From: Cytobacillus massiliigabonensis | GTDB lineage: Bacteria > Bacillota > Bacilli > Bacillales > Cytobacillaceae | Direction of reading: 5' to 3' | Length of the DNA: 64,000 nucleotides | NCBI RefSeq assembly: GCF_900199725.1 | Contig: NZ_LT904903.1 | Location: 849,850-913,849, forward strand | Shown here: positions 50,389 to 59,478 of the stretch, one piece after another | Layout of the letters: every line of letters begins with the position of its first letter | How positions within the stretch are numbered: position 1 is the stretch's first letter | Translations under genes and position numbers: made by a program | Notes under the pieces: generated by a model | The model's input: only the letters and a program-made list of their open reading frames with translations | What the model was told of the DNA's origin: nothing | Databases searched by the model: none

Positions 50389-51657
50389 TTATTGGTAAAT
50401 AGGCAGATTCAAAATATATACTGCTCGCGGGCGTCCCTGCTGATAGGTCATTTCTTCACCAATTATACGGATGTATCCTTGATCAGCCAGTTTTTTAATG
50501 ATTCGCTCGGTCGTCCTTCTAGTCACTTGCAAATAATCGCTAAGGTCAGCAGCAGTGAAATGATGGGACTGTCTCTCTTTCCCAAATTGAATAAGCTTTG
50601 AGAGATTTCCTGGGCTTAATTTAGCTTTTTGAGCAATTTGAAGCAATTCAGGATGAACATTGATTAGGCTCTGCTGCTTACTCTCCTGGGGGTAAGGACC
50701 TAATAACTTTTTATCATTCGTTAAAATATACAAGCAGCTTTTTTTCTGATCTTTTTCCGCAAAACGCAAGGCAGCTAAGGCGTTTTTATCTGCTTCCATA
50801 ATGGTTGAGCCAAAGCCAAAACCGATTGATACATGAGGAAAACCTGAAAAATACTGAAGGAGAATGTTCTGGTCTAGTAAACCCTCTATGTCGCCGCGAG
50901 TACTGTATAATGAATAGCCAGTAGGGCTGATTTGTTGAACAGATGCGTGAATGACACGGGCAATCGCTTCTATAAGCTTTTGAATTTCATTTTCTTGTAA
51001 TTTTGTAGATATATATCCAACTGCTACTTGAGCCAATTGACTTTTTTTATACATGGCTAGCGACTTTGACTCTTGTAGTCCTCGGATTATGGCAGTTTTC
51101 GGATCAGCCATTCGCATTGAAGGGATTGCATGGAGTACCAACTGATCATAAACTGCATGAATACTCGTTATAGCTAAATCAATTTTCCCCTCTTCCCATA
51201 AGGTGCGATGGAAAGATACAATTTCGGAAAGATTGAACCTGTCTAAATCAAGCATTTCTTCATAATCAATGACATACTTAGGAAATGTATCGATATCTAC
51301 AGAAGCAAGCACATTCTCAACGATTATGCTGTCGAATAGATCGATTGAAATACGATCCAAGGAAACCTGCCTATGATAAATTGCAGCTAATAAAGAAGAT
51401 GAAATCGTTAACTCATCTTGAGCTAAATAAAGAGTTGGAACTGGCAGCTGTTCTCGTTCCTTTTTTGAAAAATAGTAGGGCAGCGATCCTGAAAAAAATA
51501 CAACATCGCAAGGTTTAAGTTGATGAAGCAAACTTGGTGCCTGTTGAGGATCCTCATAGATGTAACTGTCTAATTCAATCTCATTAATGAAAGAAGCGAC
51601 AGATTCGATTCGTTCGAAAAATTCAGCAGAGCTTATTACTGCAATTCTTGTTCTCAT
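50389..51657 (-). CDS. Transcription regulator with C-terminal winged helix
   Basis: 422 aa. The C-terminal ~70 residues are a winged HTH (FTAADLSDYLQVTRRTTERIIKKLADQGYIRII with the wing GEEMTYQQGRPRAVY). The rest has an N-terminal receiver-like or periplasmic-binding-like part (IAVISSAEFFERIESVASFI) and a middle GGDEF/nucleotide-cyclase-like section (HVSIGFGFGSTIMEADKNALAALRFAEK) without catalytic residues. It is divergent from the enolase-superfamily gene and probably controls it; the ligand is unknown. AAAGAGGTG precedes ATG 51657. Confidence 0.7.
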   Translation of the reverse strand: MRTRIAVISSAEFFERIESVASFINEIELDSYIYEDPQQAPSLLHQLKPCDVVFFSGSLPYYFSKKEREQLPVPTLYLAQDELTISSSLLAAIYHRQVSLDRISIDLFDSIIVENVLASVDIDTFPKYVIDYEEMLDLDRFNLSEIVSFHRTLWEEGKIDLAITSIHAVYDQLVLHAIPSMRMADPKTAIIRGLQESKSLAMYKKSQLAQVAVGYISTKLQENEIQKLIEAIARVIHASVQQISPTGYSLYSTRGDIEGLLDQNILLQYFSGFPHVSIGFGFGSTIMEADKNALAALRFAEKDQKKSCLYILTNDKKLLGPYPQESKQQSLINVHPELLQIAQKAKLSPGNLSKLIQFGKERQSHHFTAADLSDYLQVTRRTTERIIKKLADQGYIRIIGEEMTYQQGRPRAVYILNLPIYQ

Positions 51658-51685
51658 TGGTTCACCTCTTTATGTTGGGGAATTG

Positions 51686-51870
51686 TCTAGCTTCGGCGGC
51701 TAGGGGCTCGAGGTCATAAGCCAACTCGTCAAGAAGGCTAAAGAGCAGCCTTCCTGCAGATTCGTCTTATGCTTGTCGCCCCTGGGCAAGCCGCCTCCGC
51801 ATTTCGGATTGTCTAGCGCAAGCGTCCAGTGTGTACGGCGATGATCAAGGCGCTTCCACTTTTCTAATTA
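51686..51870. repeat. Dispersed intergenic repeat, copy C (composite)
   Basis: Starts TTGTCTAGCTTCGGCGGCTAGGGG and has ATAAG / CTTATGCTTGTCGCCCC mirrored parts with an inner AAGGCT-N7-AGCCTT hairpin. It then restarts with GGATTGTCTAGCGCAAGCG and ends in the copy A/B tail (51829-51855). Two related elements seem fused. It lies in the divergent control region between the regulator and the enolase-superfamily gene. Confidence 0.75.
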
Positions 51871-51941
51871 ACGACTATTTACCGACAACTATATCAAATA
51901 AATAGAATATTTGTAAATTAAAAAATAAGGGAGTTTTCTAT

Positions 51942-53051
51942 ATGAAAATAACAGCTATTCATCTTTATGCGATTCATTTACCACTTCATGTTCCATTTGT
52001 TGTCAGTTACCATACTTACGATTATATGCCATCTGTTATTGTAAAGGTTGAAACGGATGAAGGCATTGTTGGGTATGGGGAAGCAGTAGCGGATGAGCAT
52101 GTGACAGGAGAGTCATGGGAAGGAGTCTACCAGATTCTCAAAAATACGCTTGCACCTGCTGTAATGGGGAAAAATCCGATGGAAATCGAAAAGCTTCATG
52201 ATTATATGAATAAAGCGATTTATGGTGCTCCTACTGCAAAAGCAGCTATTGATATTGCCTGTTTTGATATTATGGGTAAAAAGCTGCAGCAGCCTGTTTA
52301 TCAGCTAATCGGCGGCAGATACCATGATGAGTTTCCGATTACTCATGTATTAAGTATTGCTGAGCCTGAAGAAATGGCAATGGAAGCTGGAGCAATGGTT
52401 GAGCAAGGATACCGCTCTTTTAAAATGAAGGTTGGAACAAATGTAAGTTTGGATGTTAAGCGGATTCAAGCCGTTCGTTCAAAGGTAGGAGAAGAGATTG
52501 CCATTCGAGTGGATGTTAATCAAGGGTGGAATAATAGTGCAACAACGCTAACTGCACTGAAACAATTGCAGGATTGTAACCTTGATTGGGTAGAGCAGCC
52601 TGTTGTGGCAGATGATATTGATGGAATGGTTGAAATAAAAGCGAAATCTGTTTTTCCGTTAATGATTGACGAAGGCTTAAAGGGGCCACGTGAAATGCTT
52701 GAGATTATCCAAAAGCGTGCCGCAGATAAAGTGAATATTAAATTAATGAAATGCGGAGGCATTTACCCAGCAGTCAAGCTGGCACATCAAGCCGAGCTTG
52801 CAGGTCTTGAATGCCAAATTGGGTCCATGGTGGAATCATCCATCGGTTCCGCAGCTGGCTTCCATGTTGCTTTTTCAAAAAAAGTGATTACGAGTGTAGA
52901 GCTGACTGGTCCACTGAAATTCTCAAAGGATGTTGGCAATCTTCATTATGATGTGCCATATATTCGGCTAACGGAAGGGCCAGGGCTTGGAGTAGACGTG
53001 AGTGATGAAATGATTATAGAATTGACAGTCTTCCAAGAGAGTGTTTATTGA
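51942..53051 (+). CDS. Enolase-superfamily (muconate-lactonising type) epimerase/racemase
   Basis: 369 aa. The (beta/alpha)7-barrel catalytic residues are visible: KMKVG (KxK pair), VDVNQGW, EQP and DEG as metal ligands, and KLMKCGG with the second-side lysine. That layout suits 1,1-proton transfer, as in dipeptide epimerases and N-succinylamino-acid racemases. The epimerase DxD motif is not seen; VELTGP stands in the expected place, so the substrate may differ. It lies 15 bp before a GNAT gene; a racemase plus N-acyltransferase pair is known for D- to L-amino acid conversion in Geobacillus. Confidence 0.82.
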   Translation: MKITAIHLYAIHLPLHVPFVVSYHTYDYMPSVIVKVETDEGIVGYGEAVADEHVTGESWEGVYQILKNTLAPAVMGKNPMEIEKLHDYMNKAIYGAPTAKAAIDIACFDIMGKKLQQPVYQLIGGRYHDEFPITHVLSIAEPEEMAMEAGAMVEQGYRSFKMKVGTNVSLDVKRIQAVRSKVGEEIAIRVDVNQGWNNSATTLTALKQLQDCNLDWVEQPVVADDIDGMVEIKAKSVFPLMIDEGLKGPREMLEIIQKRAADKVNIKLMKCGGIYPAVKLAHQAELAGLECQIGSMVESSIGSAAGFHVAFSKKVITSVELTGPLKFSKDVGNLHYDVPYIRLTEGPGLGVDVSDEMIIELTVFQESVY

Positions 53052-53066
53052 AAGGACTGAGAATGA

Positions 53067-53762
53067 GTGAGTTATATTTACGAAGGAATACTTAAAAATA
53101 AACAGATCACCTTTAAGGTAAGAAAATTAACGATGGGAGATTTGCCTGGGATATTGAATGTGCAGGATCAAGTGATTCTTCAGCTGGAAAATAAGGAACG
53201 GCTCCAGCCGCTAACAGATGAAGAATTTCAATTCATCTTAGATGGAAATGGGTGGATGATTGGCGCATTTGCTGAAAATCAGCTAATTGCTTTTCGTGCA
53301 TTGTTAGTGCCTCCAATTGATGAGGAGCATTTAGGAAGGGATATCGGGCTAACTGAAATGGAATTACCTAAGGTTATTTACCAGGAAATTTCAAATGTGC
53401 TGCCAGCATTCCGAGGAAACCAATTGCAAAAAATATTAGCGAGCCTTATTATGCAGGAGCTAGCAAAGGAAAATCATTCATACCGCTATGTTTGCTGTAC
53501 GGTTGCTCCTTTTAATATACCTAGTTTGAAGGATAAATTTGCGCAAGGAATGAAGATTGCAGCGCTAAAAGAAAAATATGGCGGCAGTTTGCGCTATATT
53601 TTTGTAAAAGACTTAGAGGAAATAGGAGAACCTGAATATAAGGAAACCATTTTTATTCAAATGAACGATACTCGTGCTCAGCAAGCAAAACTGGCTGAAG
53701 GCTGGCAGGGGATACAAATGGAAGAGCGTGCAGGAGCATGGTTAGTGCAGTATACACGATGA
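53067..53762 (+). CDS. GNAT-like N-acyltransferase
   Basis: 231 aa. An acyl-CoA-binding GNAT core is suggested by VRKLTMGDLPGILNVQDQV at the start and LPAFRGNQLQKILASLIMQELAKE, which replaces the canonical Q/RxxGxG/A loop with RGNQLQ. GTG 53067 is the start. Operon partner of the preceding epimerase: it may acylate (for example succinylate) an amino acid before racemisation. Function inferred from context only. Confidence 0.68.
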   Translation: MSYIYEGILKNKQITFKVRKLTMGDLPGILNVQDQVILQLENKERLQPLTDEEFQFILDGNGWMIGAFAENQLIAFRALLVPPIDEEHLGRDIGLTEMELPKVIYQEISNVLPAFRGNQLQKILASLIMQELAKENHSYRYVCCTVAPFNIPSLKDKFAQGMKIAALKEKYGGSLRYIFVKDLEEIGEPEYKETIFIQMNDTRAQQAKLAEGWQGIQMEERAGAWLVQYTR

Positions 53763-53872
53763 ATTATCAGTGGATAAGATAGGTAATTTAAAATGAAGGA
53801 AATGAAAAAAATAAATTTGCGAAGGAATGAATTTTTCGATAGGATGGTAACGAGACGAAAGGAGAGAGCGAT

Positions 53873-54058
53873 TTGGGTAGTCCGATTAAAGATAAAAATA
53901 GCCAAGTTTCATTTTTGAAACAGCGGTTAAATATGTTTCTTGATGTTTTGGAAGCAATTGAGCCGGAAGAAACGGAGCTTGAAGATATTGACCGTTTAAT
54001 TGATATGATTGATGATCTAGAATCAAAATGCCGTGAATTTAATAATCGCGAAGAATAA
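53873..54058 (+). CDS. SE1561-family small protein
   Basis: 61 aa from TTG 53873 (AAAGGAGAGAG upstream). FLKQRLNMFLDVLEAIEPEETELEDIDRLIDMIDDLESKC is the pattern of the SE1561 family of Bacillales, a short helical hairpin protein of unknown function. A terminator lies right behind it. Confidence 0.78.
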   Translation: MGSPIKDKNSQVSFLKQRLNMFLDVLEAIEPEETELEDIDRLIDMIDDLESKCREFNNREE

Positions 54059-54079
54059 GAGCCGCTTTGGCTCTTTTTT
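54057..54079 (+). terminator. Terminator after the SE1561-family gene
   Basis: AAGAGCC-GCTTT-GGCTCTTTTTT. Confidence 0.85.
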
Positions 54080-54217
54080 ACGTTGATTCTGTATAGGCGC
54101 TGCCAAAGCTTGGTCTTTCCAACCTATTATGATAGGGGTATAATAATATACGTTAAATAATTTATAATTTTCATAATAGATATATAAGGGAACAAAGGGA
54201 AAGGGGACTAGCAAGTC

Positions 54218-55765
54218 ATGAATATCGAAAAATTTCAGGAAAGCATGTACAAGCTAATTGTTGAGACTTCTACAAAGCTGCCAAGGGATGTGCGCAGGGC
54301 AATTAAAGCTGCGAAGGAAAGAGAGAGTGCTGGTACGAGATCAGCGATGAGCTTAGCGACGATTACGAATAATATTAAAATGGCAGATGATAATGTTTCT
54401 CCGATTTGTCAGGATACAGGTCTGCCGACATTTAAGATTAAAACACCGGTTGGTGCCAATCAGCTTGTTATGAAAGAAGCGATCAAAAATGCCATCGCTC
54501 AAGCGACAAAGGATGGAAAGCTGCGTCCGAATTCAGTTGATTCGCTAACAGGGGCAAATAGCGGAGACAATCTTGGCGGCGGAACACCAGTTATTAAGTT
54601 TGAACAATGGGAGAAAGATTATATTGATGCACGCCTGATTTTAAAAGGCGGGGGCTGTGAAAATAAAAACATTCAATATAGCCTTCCTTGCGAGCTTGAT
54701 GGCTTAGGCCGCGCAGGCCGCGACCTTGATGGCATTCGCAAATGCATCATGCATTCTGTTTATCAAGCACAAGGACAAGGATGCAGCGCTGGTTTTATCG
54801 GAGTTGGAATAGGCGGAGACCGCTCTTCTGGGTATGATCTTGCAAAGGAACAGCTTTTCCGTTCTGTTGAAGATGTGAATCAAAATGAGGAACTTCGCAA
54901 ATTAGAAGAATATGTAATGGATCAAGCGAACGAGCTTGGCATCGGGACAATGGGCTTTGGCGGAGAAACGACCCTTCTCGGCTGTAAAGTTGGCGTTATG
55001 AACCGCATTCCAGCAAGCTTCTTTGTATCTGTTGCGTATAACTGCTGGGCATTTCGCCGCCTTGGCGTGGCTGTCAATCCAGAAACTGGAGAAATTAATG
55101 AGTGGATGTATCAAGAGGGAGAAAATATCGACTTTGGAGCAACAGAAGCAGAGAAGGAAACAGCTGCTGCAGCAGAAACGAAAAGCGAAGTCATTACATT
55201 GCAAGCACCGATTACGGAAGAACAAATCCGCCGCCTAAAGGTTGGCGATGTGGTTCAAATTAACGGCAGAATGTATACGGGGCGAGATGCAATCCATCAT
55301 CATCTAATGGAGCATGAGGCACCAGTTGATTTAAACGGCCAAGTCATTTACCACTGTGGTCCTGTTATGCTAAAAGACGATGAAGGAAACTGGCATGTAA
55401 AAGCTGCGGGTCCGACTACAAGTATTCGTGAAGAGCCTTATCAAGGTGACATCATGAAAAAGTTCGGTATTCGTGCAGTCATTGGAAAAGGCGGAATGGG
55501 ACCGAAAACATTAGCCGCATTAAAAGAGCATGGCGGTGTGTACTTGAATGCAATTGGCGGAGCAGCGCAATATTATGCGGATTGTATTAAAGCAGTTGAA
55601 GGTGTAGATTTAATGGAATTTGGTATTCCAGAAGCGATGTGGCATCTAAAGGTAGAAGGATTTACAGCCGTTGTTACAATGGATTCACATGGAAGCAGCC
55701 TTCATGCAGATGTAGATAAATCATCATTAGAAAAATTAGCTAAGTTTAAAGAGCGAGTATTTTAA
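54218..55765 (+). CDS. fumA: Class I fumarate hydratase
   Basis: Interconverts fumarate and malate with a 4Fe-4S cluster. It is 515 aa with both parts in one chain: N-terminal alpha domain (to about 300) with SPICQDTGLPTFKI, ENKNIQYSLP and GCSAGFIGVGIGGDRSSGY; C-terminal beta domain (from about 335) with GKGGMGPKTLAALKEHGGVYLNAIGGAAQYYA. Cluster cysteines are in CQDTG, GGGCENK and LGCKVG. Oxygen-sensitive enzyme; many Bacillus rely on class II FumC instead. AAGGGGACTAG precedes ATG 54218. Confidence 0.93.
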   Translation: MNIEKFQESMYKLIVETSTKLPRDVRRAIKAAKERESAGTRSAMSLATITNNIKMADDNVSPICQDTGLPTFKIKTPVGANQLVMKEAIKNAIAQATKDGKLRPNSVDSLTGANSGDNLGGGTPVIKFEQWEKDYIDARLILKGGGCENKNIQYSLPCELDGLGRAGRDLDGIRKCIMHSVYQAQGQGCSAGFIGVGIGGDRSSGYDLAKEQLFRSVEDVNQNEELRKLEEYVMDQANELGIGTMGFGGETTLLGCKVGVMNRIPASFFVSVAYNCWAFRRLGVAVNPETGEINEWMYQEGENIDFGATEAEKETAAAAETKSEVITLQAPITEEQIRRLKVGDVVQINGRMYTGRDAIHHHLMEHEAPVDLNGQVIYHCGPVMLKDDEGNWHVKAAGPTTSIREEPYQGDIMKKFGIRAVIGKGGMGPKTLAALKEHGGVYLNAIGGAAQYYADCIKAVEGVDLMEFGIPEAMWHLKVEGFTAVVTMDSHGSSLHADVDKSSLEKLAKFKERVF

Positions 55766-55774
55766 TGAATTTTT

Positions 55775-55809
55775 AAAAGAGAGATCCTGTAAATGGGTCT
55801 CTCTTTTTT
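55775..55809 (+). terminator. Terminator of the fumarase gene
   Basis: AAAAGAGAGATCC / GGGTCTCTCTTTTTT stem with a 7-nt loop. Confidence 0.85.
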
Positions 55810-55890
55810 GTGGAGATTTTTGGAATGGACAATGGTGAATGTTTTCATCCTATACACAAACAATAAGAAAAAAATAGAGGAGGAGCGCAG

Positions 55891-56688
55891 ATGAAACTAC
55901 TCAAACATCTGGTCGTTCTAAGTGCAATATTCATATTTTTTACGACAACAGCGCATGCTGATTATGCCAATTCCCCTACACATTGGGGATTTAAAAAGGG
56001 AGTAAATGAAGAGCCTGCAGATGCCGGAAAGGCTTTAGACGACATGCTAGGTCGAATGGGAGCTCTTTACAAAGGAGATCCAGCGAAAAAGGATATATAT
56101 CTTACTTTTGATAATGGCTATGAAAATGGGTATACAGCCCAAATATTAGATGTTTTGAAAAAGGAAAAGGTTCCAGCAGCTTTTTTTATTACAGGCCATT
56201 ATATAAATAGTGCGCCTGATCTAGTGAAGCGCATGGCTGCAGAAGGACATATTATTGGGAATCATTCATGGAGCCACCCAGATATGACAAGAATTAGCGG
56301 AGAACGGCTAGCTGAAGAGCTGGAAAAAGTCCGTGAAGGAACAGAGAAACTGACTGGGATCGAGCATATGTCATACTTGCGGCCTCCAAGAGGAATCTTC
56401 AGTGAGCGGACGATTCATTTAGCAAACAAGGAAGGGTACACACATATCTTTTGGTCACTAGCGTTTAAAGATTGGCTAACCGATCAGCAAAAGGGATGGC
56501 AATATTCCTACGATAATATTATGAGGCAAATTCATCCTGGGGCTATTCTTTTGCTGCACACTGTTTCAAAAGACAATGCGGATGCACTAGAAAAGGCTAT
56601 TCAGGATTTGAAGGCAAGAGGCTATACATTTAAAAGCTTGGATGATTTAATGATGAGTCAGGCTTTTGAGGAGAATATGCTGTATTGA
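55891..56688 (+). CDS. pdaA: Spore cortex polysaccharide deacetylase PdaA
   Basis: Removes acetyl groups from N-acetylmuramic acid to allow muramic delta-lactam formation in the spore cortex, which later germination enzymes recognise. It is 265 aa with a signal peptide cleaved after TAHA (about 23). NodB-type motifs: TFDNGYENGYT, HSWSHPDM and LRPPRGIF. HWGFKKGVNEEPADAGKALDDMLGRMGALYKGD is the PdaA-specific N-terminal extension. GGAGGAG precedes ATG 55891. Expressed by sigma-G in B. subtilis; there it is yfjS. Confidence 0.94.
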   Translation: MKLLKHLVVLSAIFIFFTTTAHADYANSPTHWGFKKGVNEEPADAGKALDDMLGRMGALYKGDPAKKDIYLTFDNGYENGYTAQILDVLKKEKVPAAFFITGHYINSAPDLVKRMAAEGHIIGNHSWSHPDMTRISGERLAEELEKVREGTEKLTGIEHMSYLRPPRGIFSERTIHLANKEGYTHIFWSLAFKDWLTDQQKGWQYSYDNIMRQIHPGAILLLHTVSKDNADALEKAIQDLKARGYTFKSLDDLMMSQAFEENMLY

Positions 56689-56703
56689 TATTGATGTTTT
56701 TTC

Positions 56704-56845
56704 GAGAGGTGGCCTGTAAATCTGAAAAGTGGCCTGTAAATCGGTAAAAGTAGCCCGTAAATCTGAAAAGTGGTCTGTAAATTAGTAAAAGTAGCCCGTA
56801 AATTTATAAAGTGACCTGTAAAAGAATAGAAGTGGTCCGAGATCT
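56704..56845. repeat. Degenerate 20-21-bp tandem repeat array
   Basis: Seven units modelled on GAAAAGTGGCCTGTAAATC(T/G), phased AAAGTRGYCYGTAAA. Units alternate GTGGCCTG and GTAAAAGTAGCCCG types, giving a 41-bp higher-order pair seen twice (about 56722-56803). Last unit decays to GAAGTGGTCCGAGATC. Non-coding, between pdaA and its terminator. Confidence 0.85.
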
Positions 56846-56873
56846 AAAAAATGCACCTTAAATAAAATGATTG

Positions 56874-56899
56874 AACCCGAATTTTTAACAATTCGGGTT
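56874..56899 (+). terminator. Terminator downstream of the repeat array
   Basis: AACCCGAATT-TTTAAC-AATTCGGGTT, then TTATT; follows pdaA by ~185 bp. Confidence 0.65.
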
Positions 56900-56971
56900 T
56901 ATTCCTGCTTAAAAAGACGTGAACAGTGAAAAATGGTATAATACGAGAAAATGTCAAAGGACGGATCATGA

Positions 56972-57832
56972 TTGGAAACAATAAAAATTGATGGACCATA
57001 TAATTTTGACCTCGTACTCGACAGACTCTCACTCGATCCGCTTCATCAGGTTGATTTAGAAAATAGAAGTGTATCAGTGCCTTTAATGATCGAAAATGCA
57101 CCAATGGCTGCTCAAGTGAAAGCGATTGGTTCAACTAAAGCGCCGGAATTTGTTATTACAGGAATAGAGGAATCATTCCAAGATAAAGCTGCGGAAAGAC
57201 TTGGAGAAATTCTCCAATGGAATACACCGCTGGAAACCATCCATCAGCATTTTCAACATACAGATCTTAAAGGAATATTTGAGCAGCATTATGGGACACC
57301 GATTGTTCTTGATTTCGACCCGTATAGCTGCCTGCTGAAATGCATCATTCACCAGCAGCTAAATCTTTCTTTTGCCCATACATTGACCGAGAGATTTGTA
57401 AAAACCTTTGGATTTGAAAAAGACGGGGTTTGGTTTTACCCACGACCTGAGACCGTAGCAGAATTGCAGGTTGAAGACCTAAGAGAACTGCAATTTAGCG
57501 GGCGAAAGGCGGAATATGTCATTGGAATTGCTACAGAAATTGCCTCAGGAAATCTTAATTTTGAGGAATTAAAATATAAATCTGATCAAGAAGTATTTGA
57601 ACAATTAATTAAGCTTCGCGGAGTTGGTCCATGGACTGTGCAAAACTTTCTGATGTTTGGCTTTGGCAGGCAGAATCTATTTCCAATGGCAGATATTGGC
57701 ATACAAAATGCGTTGAAAAAGCACTATCAATTAGAAGCAAAACCAACCTTGCAGGAAATGGAGTCATTTTCAAAAAGTTGGGACCCTTACCTAAGCTATG
57801 CCTCTCTTTATTTATGGAGAAGCATTGAATAA
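56972..57832 (+). CDS. yfjP: DNA-3-methyladenine glycosylase (AlkA/YfjP family)
   Basis: Base-excision repair enzyme that removes alkylated purines. It is 286 aa: an N-terminal AlkA-like beta domain (to about 95), then a helix-hairpin-helix glycosylase fold with CIIHQQLNLSFAHTLTERFV, the hairpin LIKLRGVGPWTVQNFLMFG and the catalytic aspartate in FPMADIGIQ. TTG 56972 is the start, following GGACGGATC. It is 19 bp before the methyltransferase gene, so probably co-transcribed. Confidence 0.9.
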   Translation: METIKIDGPYNFDLVLDRLSLDPLHQVDLENRSVSVPLMIENAPMAAQVKAIGSTKAPEFVITGIEESFQDKAAERLGEILQWNTPLETIHQHFQHTDLKGIFEQHYGTPIVLDFDPYSCLLKCIIHQQLNLSFAHTLTERFVKTFGFEKDGVWFYPRPETVAELQVEDLRELQFSGRKAEYVIGIATEIASGNLNFEELKYKSDQEVFEQLIKLRGVGPWTVQNFLMFGFGRQNLFPMADIGIQNALKKHYQLEAKPTLQEMESFSKSWDPYLSYASLYLWRSIE

Positions 57833-57851
57833 TATGGAGTGATTAAGCAAC

Positions 57852-59231
57852 ATGAAACAAGAGCAATCAAATCAATTAAAACTCAAACAAACATTTCCAC
57901 TGACAATTAAAAGGCTCGGAATAAATGGCGAGGGAGTCGGCTATTTTAAAAAGCAGGTTGTTTTCGTACCTGGAGCGCTCCCTGGTGAAGAGGTTGTTGT
58001 TGAAGCAACAAAGGTTCATCCCAAGTTTTCAGAAGCTAAAATAAAAAAGATTCGAAAACAATCAGAGTTCCGCATTAAGCCGCCATGTCCAATTTATGAA
58101 GAGTGCGGAGGCTGCCAGCTTCAGCATCTCCGCTATGACCAGCAGCTTAAGGAAAAACGAGATATTGTCATTCAAGCATTAGAAAGACATACAAAGCTAG
58201 ACCCTTCCAAGTTAGAGATTAAAGAAACGATTGGCATGGAGGATCCATGGAGTTATCGCAACAAAAGCCAATTCCAGGTTGGATTCAGAGACGGAAAAGT
58301 CTTAGCAGGCTTATATGGAATGAACTCCCACCGTCTAATTAATATTGAACAATGTGCCGTGCAGCACCCACAAACAAATAAAGCAACGAAGACGGTTAAA
58401 CGAATACTCCAAGATCTTAAAGTTCCAATTTATAATGAGAAATCAAAAAAAGGACTTGTACGAACAATTGTAGCAAGAGTAGGGATTCAAACTGGTGAGC
58501 TTCAAATTGTTCTCATTACAACGAAAAAAGAACTGCCTAAAAAAGAACTGATCATTCAAGAAATAAAGAAGAGATTGCCTGAAGTCAAATCGATTATCCA
58601 AAACATCAATGGACAGAAAACTTCGCTTATCTTTGGGGATGAAACCGTGAATCTTGAGGGAAGTGACTTCATTCAAGAGACACTGGGCGACCTTCAATTT
58701 GAGCTTTCCGCACGAACATTCTTTCAATTGAATCCAGAACAGACAGTGAAGCTATATAATGAAGTAAAAAAAGCTGCCGCTCTTACAGGAACAGAAAAAG
58801 TAGCGGATGCTTATTGCGGGGTTGGAACAATCGGACTTTGGGTTGCGGATGGAGCAGCGGAAATTAGAGGAATGGACATCATCCCTGAATCGATTGAAGA
58901 TGCCAAGAAAAATGCGGCAAGGCACGGAATCAATCATGCGAAGTATGTAACCGGAAAAGCAGAAGTCTTACTGCCAAAATGGGTCAAAGAGGGCTGGAAG
59001 CCAGATGTGATCATTGTTGATCCGCCTAGAACGGGGCTGGATGAGCAGCTGTTAAAAACAATCTTAAGGGTAAAACCGAAGAAGGTTGTTTATGTATCCT
59101 GCAACCCTTCAACTTTGGCGAAGGATATTAATGTATTAAATTCTAGCTATAAAGTGAAAATGATTCAGCCGGTGGATATGTTTCCGCAAACAGCACATTG
59201 TGAAGCAGTCACGTTACTGGAGTTAGTATAA
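57852..59231 (+). CDS. rlmD: 23S rRNA (uracil-5-)-methyltransferase, RlmD/RumA family
   Basis: Methylates a uridine of 23S rRNA using SAM. It is 459 aa: TRAM domain (about 10-70), iron-sulfur cysteines in [14 protein letters not shown] with a fourth in IEQCAVQ, and a C-terminal SAM fold with [24 protein letters not shown] and the catalytic cysteine in [13 protein letters not shown]. Several paralogues occur in Bacillus (RlmCD/YefA, YfjO); the place beside yfjP points to the YfjO orthologue. Confidence 0.9.
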   Translation: MKQEQSNQLKLKQTFPLTIKRLGINGEGVGYFKKQVVFVPGALPGEEVVVEATKVHPKFSEAKIKKIRKQSEFRIKPPCPIYEECGGCQLQHLRYDQQLKEKRDIVIQALERHTKLDPSKLEIKETIGMEDPWSYRNKSQFQVGFRDGKVLAGLYGMNSHRLINIEQCAVQHPQTNKATKTVKRILQDLKVPIYNEKSKKGLVRTIVARVGIQTGELQIVLITTKKELPKKELIIQEIKKRLPEVKSIIQNINGQKTSLIFGDETVNLEGSDFIQETLGDLQFELSARTFFQLNPEQTVKLYNEVKKAAALTGTEKVADAYCGVGTIGLWVADGAAEIRGMDIIPESIEDAKKNAARHGINHAKYVTGKAEVLLPKWVKEGWKPDVIIVDPPRTGLDEQLLKTILRVKPKKVVYVSCNPSTLAKDINVLNSSYKVKMIQPVDMFPQTAHCEAVTLLELV

Positions 59232-59234
59232 TCG

Positions 59235-59277
59235 AAAAGCAGTTGATATAGAAGATTTCTATACCATCTGCTTTTTT
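59235..59277 (+). terminator. Terminator after the rRNA methyltransferase gene
   Basis: AAAAGCAG / CTGCTTTTTT outer stem with TATAGAA / TTCTATA inner stem. Confidence 0.8.
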
Positions 59278-59478
59278 GTTTATAAAAATTCCATTCAGGA
59301 CTGATTTTCGTTAAAATAAACATTGTCGCTTTTAGTAAATTATAAATATCCATATGTACTTGTATTTGATAATAAGTTATTAAGCATGATATAAGTGTAA
59401 AAGAAGTGAAATATGCGTCTTAAAATTTTTTTCTTGAGGATTGAAGTTGTATTCATAGTGAGAGGATTTGAGTTTGAA

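Noticed and set aside
50368-50601. 77-aa plus-strand frame after nhaC
   Set aside because: Lies on the terminator and antisense to the regulator gene; no start signal.
56704-56845. 20-bp repeats as a CRISPR
   Set aside because: Units abut without spacers and are degenerate; no cas genes anywhere in the window.
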